The notes below the pieces were generated by a model, which saw nothing but the letters and a program-made list of their open reading frames with translations, did no database searches and was not told the DNA's origin. The position numbers and the translations under genes were made by a program. 6,056 bases of DNA from assembly GCA_026986235.1 (NCBI GenBank), contig JALSOY010000272.1, positions 1 to 6,056 on the forward strand. Direction: 5' to 3'. Shown here piece after piece: positions 1 to 6,056 of this stretch. The stretch is from Caldifarciminota bacterium (GTDB taxonomy: Bacteria; Hydrothermota; Hydrothermia; B15-G9; WFZT01). Within the stretch, counting starts at the first letter, position 1. Each line of letters begins with the position of its first letter.

Positions 1-310
1 ACAGGTCGGTCCCTATCCGCCGTGGGCGCAGGAGACTTGAAGGGGAGCTGCCCCTAGTACGAGAGGACCGGGGTGGGGGAACCTCTAGTGTACCAGTTGT
101 CCCGCCAGGGGCACAGCTGGGTAGCTATGTTCCCACGCGATAACCGCTGAAAGCATCTAAGCGGGAAACGCACCCCAAGATTAGGTCTCCCGTCTCGTGT
201 CGCAAGACACGAGGCTAAGGCCCCTCCAAGACCAGGAGGTCGATAGGCCGCAGGTGTAAGCCCAGCAATGGGTTGAGCCAAGCGGTACTAATAGGCCGAG
301 CGACTTAACC
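1..310 (+). rRNA. 23S ribosomal RNA, 3' end (partial, 5' part outside window)
   Basis: This is the 3' tail of domain V and domain VI of the large-subunit rRNA. The sarcin-ricin loop AGTACGAGAGGACC, the binding site of the GTPase translation factors, is at 56-69. Other recognisable conserved blocks are GGTCCCTATC near the start, TAACCGCTGAAAGCATCTAAG around 140-160, and GGTACTAATAGGCCGAG just before the end. The end is placed at CTTAACC (304-310), which in bacterial 23S pairs with GGTTAAG at the 5' end of the molecule. By comparison with E. coli numbering roughly 2,600 nt are missing to the left. A perfect 8-bp hairpin with a GCAA tetraloop (194-201 / 206-213) sits at the variable helix 98 position. 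The exact mature 3' end may differ by a few bases. Confidence 0.97.
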
Positions 311-347
311 ACTCCTGAACCAAACCCACTTTTATGGCTTTATACCT

Positions 348-465
<118 letters not shown>

Positions 466-478
466 TTTTTTTTATTTT
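466..478 (+). terminator. Probable rRNA-operon intrinsic terminator (5S closing stem plus T-tract)
   Basis: Eight T residues (466-473), then A and four more T, follow directly on the last base of the perfect, GC-rich 10-bp 5S closing helix (GGGCTAC paired with GTAGCCC). A strong stem followed at once by a U-tract is the form of an intrinsic terminator. No separate hairpin is seen between 5S and tldD, so the 5S stem itself, or the 428-441 arm, would have to serve. The T-tract is seen directly; its role is inferred. Confidence 0.5.
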
Positions 479-516
479 CCCTCCTTAACAATCCCTCCCG
501 CCCCTTTCCTCCACCA
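475..516 (+). other. G-poor pyrimidine-rich tract between 5S and tldD
   Basis: This 42-base stretch is almost entirely C and T and has a single G (position 500). It holds two CCTCC elements, at 480-484 and 508-512. The first lies within CCTCCTTA (480-487), which equals the anti-Shine-Dalgarno core at the 3' end of bacterial 16S rRNA. The second, as CCTCCA (508-513), is the exact complement of TGGAGG (544-549), the tldD ribosome binding site. C-rich, G-poor RNA is also what Rho factor prefers. None of these roles is shown, and chance is possible for such simple sequence. Confidence 0.4.
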
Positions 517-528
517 GGTGATTTCGCT

Positions 529-534
529 TATAAT
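529..534 (+). promoter_or_regulatory. Candidate sigma70-type -10 box for the tldD operon
   Basis: A perfect TATAAT lies in the short gap between the rRNA operon and tldD. The best -35 match, TTTCCT at 505-510 with an 18-nt spacer, is weak, and there is no TG extension. Transcription would start near 541, giving a leader of only about 15 nt that just includes the ribosome binding site at 545-549. It is the only promoter-like site seen ahead of the five overlapping genes. Confidence 0.5.
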
Positions 535-555
535 AGTGAAAAATGGAGGCAAACG

Positions 556-1902
556 ATGATTGAGTATTTCAAGCCCTCAATTTTCTCTACGGGAACTGAA
601 TATGTAGAATTGAGATATCAAAAGGCAAAGAGAACGGTTATCGTTTCAAGAAATAGTAATATCGACGAGGTCATGGTTGGTTATGATTCCGGAGGTTCTG
701 TCAGAATTTTTTCCAAAACAGGCGTGGGATTTTCATCGTTTAACAGGCCTGAAGATGTGAATCTGGCAATTGACAGGGCACTTGAGCCCTCCTTGATGCT
801 TAAAAATCCTGCCCCTTTGAAATACGCACTTCCCATGAAAGATACCTATATTCCGCCGGTGACAAAAGAAAGTATCCCCCTTGAAGAAAAGATCGGCCTT
901 GTAAAGCACTATTCCGATCTGGCACTCAATCACAAGAAGGTGGCGCAGGTTGAAATACAATTCATGGAGAAGAAACTCGAAAATTACTTTCTTTCCAGTG
1001 AGGGACACGAGATAGAGGAGCACAGGCTTTACACACTTATGGTTTTTTCCGTGACAGCGGCAGATGGTAATCTTTATCAGACGAACCACTTAACATGGGG
1101 GACCCAGAAGGGATTTAATTTCCTTATAGGGCGGGAATCAGAAATCGAAGATGCGGTGAAAATAGCGGTGGACCTTCTCAGGGCTGATCCTGTTAGTGGG
1201 GGAATTTACGATGTCATTCTCGAGCCTACAATGGGTGGAGTTTTTATCCATGAGGCGTTTGGCCACCTCGCTGAAGCCGATATGTTTTACAAAAATCCCG
1301 TTTTACTCATAAAAATGAGAGTTGGTGATCGCTTTGGGAGGGAGTTTCTCAATGTGATCGATAACGGGAGAATAGTAGGGGAATACGGTTTCTATGCGTA
1401 CGACGATGAGGGAGTCAGGTCTTTAAAGACATTTATAATAAGGAACGGAATTTTCAAAACACGGCTGCATTCAAGGCATACTGCCAGGATTCTCGGGAAT
1501 GATCTGACAGGTAACGCCAGGGCAGTGGATTACAGATTTCCTCCAATTGTGCGTATGTCCACCACTTACATAGAACCAGGAGAGAGCACATTTGAGGAAA
1601 TGCTGGACAGGATCGGTAACGGACTTTATGTTGCTGGTGCAGGTGGTGGTGAGACATCATCTGAATTGTTCACTTTCTCTGCCGTGTATGCACGGGAGAT
1701 CAAAAATGGAAAGCTGGGCAGAATGCTAAGAGATGTGAGGTTATCGGGAAATGTTTTTGAAACTTTGATGAACATCGTGATGGTGGGCAATGATCTGAAG
1801 CTTCAGGCAGGCCATTGCGGCAAAATGTCTCAGGTGCCCCTGCCCGTTTCAGGCGGTGCCCCTCATATCCTTGTAAGGAAGATGGTTGTCGGAGGAAAAT
1901 GA
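556..1902 (+). CDS. tldD: TldD family zinc metallopeptidase, catalytic subunit of TldD/TldE
   Basis: This is the catalytic half of the TldD/TldE (PmbA) peptidase. In E. coli that heterodimer is cytoplasmic, trims unfolded peptides, removes the microcin B17 leader and degrades the CcdA antitoxin. The protein has 448 residues, somewhat shorter than the roughly 480 of E. coli TldD. The zinc motif HExxxH is present as HEAFGH (232-237). The C-terminal CGK motif gives Cys421, matching the third metal ligand of the family, so the active site looks complete. Other family landmarks are a GNARAV...RMSTTYIEPGEST block (about 319-345) and a Gly-rich GAGGGETSSE stretch (361-370). The ATG at 556 is preceded by GGAGG (545-549) with 6-nt spacing. 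It is the first gene of the operon and overlaps pmbA by one base. The natural substrate in this organism is unknown; no modified-peptide precursor gene is visible nearby. Confidence 0.95.
   Translation: MIEYFKPSIFSTGTEYVELRYQKAKRTVIVSRNSNIDEVMVGYDSGGSVRIFSKTGVGFSSFNRPEDVNLAIDRALEPSLMLKNPAPLKYALPMKDTYIPPVTKESIPLEEKIGLVKHYSDLALNHKKVAQVEIQFMEKKLENYFLSSEGHEIEEHRLYTLMVFSVTAADGNLYQTNHLTWGTQKGFNFLIGRESEIEDAVKIAVDLLRADPVSGGIYDVILEPTMGGVFIHEAFGHLAEADMFYKNPVLLIKMRVGDRFGREFLNVIDNGRIVGEYGFYAYDDEGVRSLKTFIIRNGIFKTRLHSRHTARILGNDLTGNARAVDYRFPPIVRMSTTYIEPGESTFEEMLDRIGNGLYVAGAGGGETSSELFTFSAVYAREIKNGKLGRMLRDVRLSGNVFETLMNIVMVGNDLKLQAGHCGKMSQVPLPVSGGAPHILVRKMVVGGK
1891..1895 (+). promoter_or_regulatory. Ribosome binding site deciding the pmbA start
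   Basis: GGAGG lies inside the last codons of tldD. Two adjacent ATG codons follow, at 1899 and 1902, with spacings of 3 and 6 nt. The 6-nt spacing is the same as at tldD, which favours 1902. That start also forms a TGATG stop/start overlap with the tldD stop (1900-1902), typical of translational coupling. Confidence 0.7.
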
Positions 1903-3209
1903 TGGAAAAGCTTTTTGATTTACTCAAGAAAAGGGGAGTGGACGGCTGGGAAATTTTTTATACCGAGAAAGAGCAATACGATCTCATTATCGAAGCCAGT
2001 GAGACCAAGAGTGTGGAGAGTCATATAAGCAGGATAACGGGTCTCAGGGTTTTTTACGAAGGTAGAGTGGGTTTTTCATCAACCACGGGAGACGATTACG
2101 AGGATGTCGTTGAAGCTGCGATAGAGACATCGAGGTACGGGCGGGAAGCCATATTTGAGTTTCCCGGAAAGACCGAGTACAGAGACCCTGAACGATATTA
2201 TCCTGGCAGGTGGCCTCTTGGTGATAGAATTTTAGAGGCGAGGCATGTTAATGAGAGACTGAAGGAGCTTTATCCCGGGCTCCAGATACAGGGGAAACTT
2301 GGTTATGAGGACAGGTTTGTAAGGATCGTGAACTCGTCGGGATTTGAGGGAGAGTACAGGAAGACGGTATATACCACCGAAATGCTCTTTATGGGAAGTG
2401 TTGAAACGGGGAATCTTTTTGCTTTCTCGGCGAGAGCCAGAGCAGATGGGCCTGTTCCTCCAGTTGAGGTTTTTGAAGATTTACTCAAACAGCTGGATGG
2501 TGTTGAAAGGAGAGCCGTGATTAAATCCGGCAGATACAAAGTGTTATTTGCCCCTGTTTCCCTCCTTGAGACTTTTGTTGAGGCCCTTATGGGGGGAATT
2601 TATGGTCCAAATGTGGAATCTAAGGCCACTCCGCTTTACGATAAACTCGGGAAAAGGGTTTTTGATCCTGGACTGACTGTAATTGATAAGGCAAATCTTC
2701 CAGGAGGTGAAAGGCCCTTTGACGACGAAGGAGTGGTTACGCAGGATAGATTTATCGTAAAGGATGGGGTGCTTAAATCCTTCCTGACAGATCTTTATTA
2801 TGCAAGAAAGCTTGGAGTGGAGCCTTCAGGGAGTACGAGGAGAGGTGGAGGTATCACGCCCCAGATTTCCATTAACAACCTTGAGATTTTTCCCGGTGAT
2901 CGTAGTCTGGATGAGATAATCCGTAAACTGGACGAAGGGATAATCGTGTATATGCCCATGGGAGCAGCTGCGTCCAATTTTAAGCAGGGGAACATATCAT
3001 TTAATGTGACTCTCGGGTATCACATAAAGGACGGAGAGATTACTGGAAGAGTCGTTGACACTGTTATTTCAGGAAACATTTACGAGAATTTCAAAAATGT
3101 CCTCTCCATTTCAAAGGAACGGGAGGATCTTTACTTCAATTCCATGGCCTTCAGGGTCCCGTATATTCTGGTAGATAGCATGGAAGTAGTCACGAAGGAT
3201 GGATCTTAA
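1902..3209 (+). CDS. pmbA: TldE/PmbA family protein, non-catalytic partner of TldD
   Basis: This is a homologue of TldD that in known systems forms a heterodimer with it and lacks the zinc site. From the ATG at 1902 it has 435 residues (E. coli PmbA has 450). No HExxxH is present; the matching region reads LLETFVEALMGG (221-232). Family landmarks include RPFDDEGV (271-278), the following DGVLKSFL block (288-295), ARKLG (301-305), and the C-terminal NISFNVTLGYHIKDGEITG stretch (364-382). An open frame continues upstream to an ATG at 1815, but that would add 29 Cys/Arg/Pro-rich residues unlike the family and overlap tldD deeply, so the start with a good ribosome binding site was chosen. The ATG at 1899, one codon earlier, is possible. 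The tldD-pmbA pair being adjacent and coupled supports equal production of the two subunits. Confidence 0.93.
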   Translation: MEKLFDLLKKRGVDGWEIFYTEKEQYDLIIEASETKSVESHISRITGLRVFYEGRVGFSSTTGDDYEDVVEAAIETSRYGREAIFEFPGKTEYRDPERYYPGRWPLGDRILEARHVNERLKELYPGLQIQGKLGYEDRFVRIVNSSGFEGEYRKTVYTTEMLFMGSVETGNLFAFSARARADGPVPPVEVFEDLLKQLDGVERRAVIKSGRYKVLFAPVSLLETFVEALMGGIYGPNVESKATPLYDKLGKRVFDPGLTVIDKANLPGGERPFDDEGVVTQDRFIVKDGVLKSFLTDLYYARKLGVEPSGSTRRGGGITPQISINNLEIFPGDRSLDEIIRKLDEGIIVYMPMGAAASNFKQGNISFNVTLGYHIKDGEITGRVVDTVISGNIYENFKNVLSISKEREDLYFNSMAFRVPYILVDSMEVVTKDGS

Positions 3210-3831
3210 AAAGCTCGAGAGACTTCAGAACAGGCTCAAAGATAGGTTGACCTTTCTCCCTTTAAAAGGGGAGGTGAGCAGAGTTGCCGGGTGTGACGCA
3301 TCGTTTCCCGGGGGCATGACTCTCGGTGTCTGTGTTGTTCTCGGATACCCATCTCTCGATGTTGTTGAAGTTTCGTACTCGTTGTTGAAAACACACTTTC
3401 CTTACATTCCCACTTTTTTATCCTTCAGGGAGCTACCTTCATTGATGCAGGCATACAGGAATTTGAAACACAAGCCGGATCTTATTCTCGTTGATGGCCA
3501 GGGAATCGCCCATCCGAGAGGAATGGGGATAGCGTCTCACCTCGGTATTATTATCGGTAAACCCGTTATCGGAGTTGCAAAGTCCAGGTTGTTTGGTAAC
3601 TTTGATGGTGATGTGCCTGACGAAAGAGGTGGTTTTGTGCATCTTAAACATGAAGGAAAGGTAATTGGGGCGGTCGTCAGGACTCGAAAAGGTGTAAAGC
3701 CAGTATTCGTATCGCCAGGGAACTTGATAACAGTGGAGGATTCAGTTAAATGGGTTTTGAAACTTACCGGCCGTTACAGATTACCTGAGCCGGTAAGGAT
3801 AGCGGACAGATACTCCAGGACCTTACTGTAA
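3199..3831 (+). CDS. nfi: Endonuclease V (deoxyinosine 3' endonuclease)
   Basis: Endonuclease V nicks DNA at the second phosphodiester bond 3' of deoxyinosine and other deaminated bases, using Mg2+, and so starts repair of adenine deamination. The 210-residue protein aligns well, from memory, with the T. maritima enzyme (225 aa). Asp33 in AGCDASF matches catalytic D43, Glu78 in SFRELP matches E89, and Asp99 in VDGQG matches D110. Lys128 in GVAKSRLFG matches K139, and PYIP (68-71) is the DNA strand-separating wedge. HPR (105-107) and FVSPGN (170-175) are also conserved. The N-terminus is about ten residues shorter than in T. maritima. The ATG at 3199 is secure: an in-frame TAG lies at 3187-3189 with no other start codon between. 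It overlaps pmbA by 11 nt, and a weak GAAGG abuts the ATG, so translation probably depends on coupling. Confidence 0.95.
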   Translation: MDLKKLERLQNRLKDRLTFLPLKGEVSRVAGCDASFPGGMTLGVCVVLGYPSLDVVEVSYSLLKTHFPYIPTFLSFRELPSLMQAYRNLKHKPDLILVDGQGIAHPRGMGIASHLGIIIGKPVIGVAKSRLFGNFDGDVPDERGGFVHLKHEGKVIGAVVRTRKGVKPVFVSPGNLITVEDSVKWVLKLTGRYRLPEPVRIADRYSRTLL

Positions 3832-5135
3832 TGTACTATCAGAGGAGAGAATACAGAATCAGCATAAAATCTTTAGTGGCGCTTCTCCTTACACTTTTCC
3901 TTTTTGACGGACTCGTCAGATTTGTTGCCGATTTTCTGGGTCTTTACATATTGAACGCCTGGAAAGACCTGTTTATCATCCTCTTTCTCATCTTTTCAAT
4001 GGCCCTTATCTGGTTTGTAACACGGAGAATTTACATCACCCTGTGGGACATGCTTGCTCTGACTTTAATGTTTTATTCTATTCCCCTGGGTATTGCCTAT
4101 CACGGTCTTTTACAGACTGTCTGGGGAGTAAAGATATTTTTTCTTCCAGTGGTCTTTTATGTTTTTGTTTTCAACCTTATGAGAAACGCAGCGTACGAAA
4201 GAGTTGTAAACAGATTTCTCATAACCATACTGGCTTTATCCATCCCCATTATCGGTTTCGGCATCATTCAGTACTTTACCCACTTTCTGGTATTTAAAGC
4301 GGTGGTTCCGGTGAAACTTGGCAAGCTTTCGTTTATCAAGATTTCTTACATATCGAAGTCTGTCAGGGCAATAGGGACATTCAGGAGTCCTTTTGCGTTT
4401 GGGGACTATTCCTCGTGGGTCGTTTTATTCAGCACGGGATTTCTACTGAAGTCACGCAGACTTTTTTCAAAGTTTATCCTCTTTCTTTTAATTATTCTGG
4501 GATTTGCCGGGGTTTTCGTATCAACCAGCAGGACATCCATGATCGTTGCAGTGTACAGTATTCCTGCTCTTATGCTTCTAAAGTACCTGCGGCCGTTTCC
4601 AGTTCAGCTCAGGTTTTCACTGCTGGTCATGACAGTTGTTTTTCCCATCTTAATACTGGTTGTTGCTGTATTCGGCATAGGGAGACACGGTGGTAAGCTG
4701 TTCTTTCTCCTTTCCACGGAATCCATTTACGCCCGACTTCTTGTGTGGTATGATGCGATCATACAGTATCCAATTTTTAAGAATCCTTTGAATCTCCTCT
4801 TTGGTTACGGTGTGGGGGCAATAGGCACTGCGCAGAGGCAGGTGGGTAGTAAGTTTTACAATCCGGTTGACAACATTTTTCTGTTCTTGCTAATAAACTT
4901 TGGATTTGTGGGTCTTGTTATCTTTTTAATGCTTATTTTGACTCCTGTTTCCCAGTATGTCTCCAGGATTGATAGACTCAGGTTTGACTGGCCTGACATC
5001 GTGGTGGTTCTTTCACTTGGGGTCCTTTTCATAGAGGGTATGTACAGGACATTTTTTGAGGGTTTCCCGCTACCCTATATCTTCTGGTTCCTTCACTTTG
5101 CCTTCAGATACAGGTTGAAAGATGATTTTCGTTAA
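3831..5135 (+). CDS. O-antigen polymerase/ligase-like integral membrane protein (Wzy/WaaL type)
   Basis: A 434-residue inner-membrane protein with about 10-12 hydrophobic segments, at roughly 13-35, 43-63, 71-93, 98-118, 128-150, 193-208, 211-231, 235-255, 260-285, 345-370, 388-405 and 412-427. The basic N-terminus (YYQRREYR) suggests a cytoplasmic start. Features typical of the O-antigen ligase/polymerase superfamily are GTFRSPFAFG (182-191), STSRTS (231-236) after a membrane span, and a long outer loop (about 286-345) holding RLLVWYDAI and LFGYGVGA. The segment DNIFLFLLINFGFVGL (347-362) then opens the next span. Such proteins polymerise lipid-linked repeat units or attach glycans to a lipid or protein acceptor on the outer face of the membrane. 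Polymerase and ligase cannot be told apart by sequence alone. The ATG overlaps the nfi stop (TAATG), and an adjacent glycosyltransferase supports a surface-glycan role. Confidence 0.82.
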   Translation: MYYQRREYRISIKSLVALLLTLFLFDGLVRFVADFLGLYILNAWKDLFIILFLIFSMALIWFVTRRIYITLWDMLALTLMFYSIPLGIAYHGLLQTVWGVKIFFLPVVFYVFVFNLMRNAAYERVVNRFLITILALSIPIIGFGIIQYFTHFLVFKAVVPVKLGKLSFIKISYISKSVRAIGTFRSPFAFGDYSSWVVLFSTGFLLKSRRLFSKFILFLLIILGFAGVFVSTSRTSMIVAVYSIPALMLLKYLRPFPVQLRFSLLVMTVVFPILILVVAVFGIGRHGGKLFFLLSTESIYARLLVWYDAIIQYPIFKNPLNLLFGYGVGAIGTAQRQVGSKFYNPVDNIFLFLLINFGFVGLVIFLMLILTPVSQYVSRIDRLRFDWPDIVVVLSLGVLFIEGMYRTFFEGFPLPYIFWFLHFAFRYRLKDDFR

Positions 5136-6056
5136 CGCAAGGTTTCTGACGCAGAGGCCCACGGGTGTCCAGAGGTTTGCATTTGAGATTTCGAGGGCAC
5201 TGAAAAAGATCAGGAATGACATAGTTTTTATTTCTCCAGGTGGTATAGTGAACAGGGAGATGGCGGATGAATTGAATCCTGTTATTGCAGGTTTTTCGGG
5301 GTCACACCTGTGGGAGCAGGTATATTTGCCGTTTTATCTTATGAGGGAAGGAAACCCTCTGCTTCTTAATTTAGCCAACACGGCGCCTGTTTTTTACAGG
5401 AATAAGATCGTCACGATACACGACCTTGCCGTTTTTAGATATCCCCGAAGTTTTTCATGGTCTTTCGTGAGATTTTACAGGTTTCTACTCCCAAGGATTG
5501 CAAGAAATTCCATAAAAATTCTTACGGTGAGCGAGTTTTCAAGAAGGGAGATAACAGATGTGCTGGGAGTTGAACCGGAGAAAGTGGAGGTTGTCAGGAA
5601 TGCAGTGCCTTCGGGAATAAAGTGCCGGAGGGTTGAAAGGAAAAACATCGTACTCACTGTTTCTTCACTTGATCCCCGAAAAAATCTGGTGAGGCTTATC
5701 AGGGCATTTGAAAGAATAGAGGGATACAGGCTGGTGATTGCAGGTGCATCCTCCAATGTTTTCAGGAAAATGGGTCTAAAGGGGGGCGAAGGTGTCGAAT
5801 TTCTCGGGCATGTTGATGACACGAAGTTGTCGGAGCTTTACTCGGAGGCCAGTGTTCTGGTATATCCTTCACTTTACGAAGGGTTTGGTATTCCCCCTCT
5901 TGAGGCCATGAAGTGTGGGTGTCCGGTGGTCGTATCGGATATCCCACCTCACAGGGAGGTTTGCGGGGATGCCGCACTCTATGTTGATCCACACAGTGTT
6001 GAAAGTATCAGAGAGGGGATTCTCAGGGTGCTGAAAGATTCAGATCTTCGGAGGGA
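5122..6056 (+). CDS. Glycosyltransferase family 4-type (GT-B fold), 3' end cut off by window edge
   Basis: The open frame has 311 codons and is still open at the edge; relatives are usually about 350-380 residues, so a modest C-terminal part is missing. The N-terminal acceptor domain starts MIFVNARFLTQRPTGVQRFA, with the TGV-x-R loop near 14-18 and IHDL (99-102). The C-terminal nucleotide-sugar domain shows TVSEFSRREI (135-144), DPRKNL (184-189, basic residues contacting the donor phosphate), and the EX7E motif EGFGIPPLE with Glu253 and Glu261. This pattern resembles mannosyl/rhamnosyl transferases of O-antigen and capsule pathways, acting at the cytoplasmic membrane face; donor and acceptor cannot be read from sequence. 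The start is fixed by an in-frame TGA at 5116-5118. It overlaps the membrane protein gene by 14 nt, and only a weak AGG (5112-5114) precedes it, which points to coupling. Confidence 0.92.
   Translation, partial: MIFVNARFLTQRPTGVQRFAFEISRALKKIRNDIVFISPGGIVNREMADELNPVIAGFSGSHLWEQVYLPFYLMREGNPLLLNLANTAPVFYRNKIVTIHDLAVFRYPRSFSWSFVRFYRFLLPRIARNSIKILTVSEFSRREITDVLGVEPEKVEVVRNAVPSGIKCRRVERKNIVLTVSSLDPRKNLVRLIRAFERIEGYRLVIAGASSNVFRKMGLKGGEGVEFLGHVDDTKLSELYSEASVLVYPSLYEGFGIPPLEAMKCGCPVVVSDIPPHREVCGDAALYVDPHSVESIREGILRVLKDSDLRR

Noticed and set aside
54..281. Minus-strand open frame of 75 codons over the 23S tail
   Set aside because: It lies fully within conserved rRNA; the sequence is explained by 23S and no coding signal is expected.
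311..347. tRNA or other gene in the 23S-5S spacer
   Set aside because: Only 37 nt long, with no cloverleaf or conserved tRNA motif.
543..563. Six-codon ATG...TGA mini-frame overlapping the tldD start, as a possible leader peptide
   Set aside because: Its ATG overlaps the GGAGG used by tldD and it has no ribosome binding site of its own.
733..1089. 118-codon minus-strand open frame inside tldD
   Set aside because: Antisense shadow of a clearly recognised gene; no recognisable protein features.
1815..1901. Upstream extension of pmbA by 29 codons
   Set aside because: The added residues are rich in Cys, Arg and Pro, do not resemble the family N-terminus and overlap the conserved tldD C-terminus. 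The start at 1902 has a well-spaced GGAGG.
4043..4696. Two + strand open frames (4043-4297 and 4415-4696) inside the membrane protein gene
   Set aside because: Both are out-of-frame readings of a gene with a continuous set of membrane spans; they show no family features.
5475..5822. 115-codon minus-strand open frame inside the glycosyltransferase gene
   Set aside because: The + strand frame encodes an intact GT4 protein with its motifs; the antisense frame is Ser/Thr/Pro-rich shadow sequence.

Overview
The window looks bacterial. It starts in the last ~310 nt of a 23S rRNA gene, followed after 37 nt by a complete 5S rRNA gene with the bacterial CCGAAC / GAAGTTAAGC core. A 90-nt gap then leads into five protein genes, all on the + strand. 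The protein genes have strong GGAGG-type ribosome binding sites where a site is visible, frequent AGG/AGA/ATA codons, very tight packing and slightly shortened N-termini. The rRNA is visibly more GC-rich than the genes and has long perfect stems capped by GCAA tetraloops. Together with an endonuclease V that resembles the Thermotoga maritima enzyme as I remember it, this suggests a thermophile or relative with a compact genome. I cannot name the phylum, and the thermophile call is an inference.

Layout: 1-310 is the 23S 3' end (partial) and 348-465 is 5S. From 466 there is a T-tract, which may terminate the rRNA operon using the 5S closing stem. At 475-516 lies a G-poor pyrimidine tract, at 529-534 a TATAAT -10 candidate, and at 545-549 a GGAGG site. 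Then come tldD (556-1902), pmbA/tldE (1902-3209), nfi/endonuclease V (3199-3831), a multi-membrane-span O-antigen polymerase/ligase-like protein (3831-5135) and a GT4-type glycosyltransferase (5122 to beyond the right edge).

Every junction in the protein block overlaps (1, 11, 1 and 14 nt), so the five genes are very probably one translationally coupled transcription unit. TldD and TldE are the two halves of a known zinc-dependent peptidase. Endonuclease V repairs deaminated bases. The last two genes belong to cell-surface polysaccharide assembly, and the locus probably continues to the right. No known pathway joins these three activities; shared expression in a compact genome is the simplest explanation. 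I found no tRNA, CRISPR array, insertion sequence or RiPP precursor gene here, and no clearly new biological system. The most unusual points are the mixed-function overlapping operon and the arrangement of the rRNA/operon boundary.
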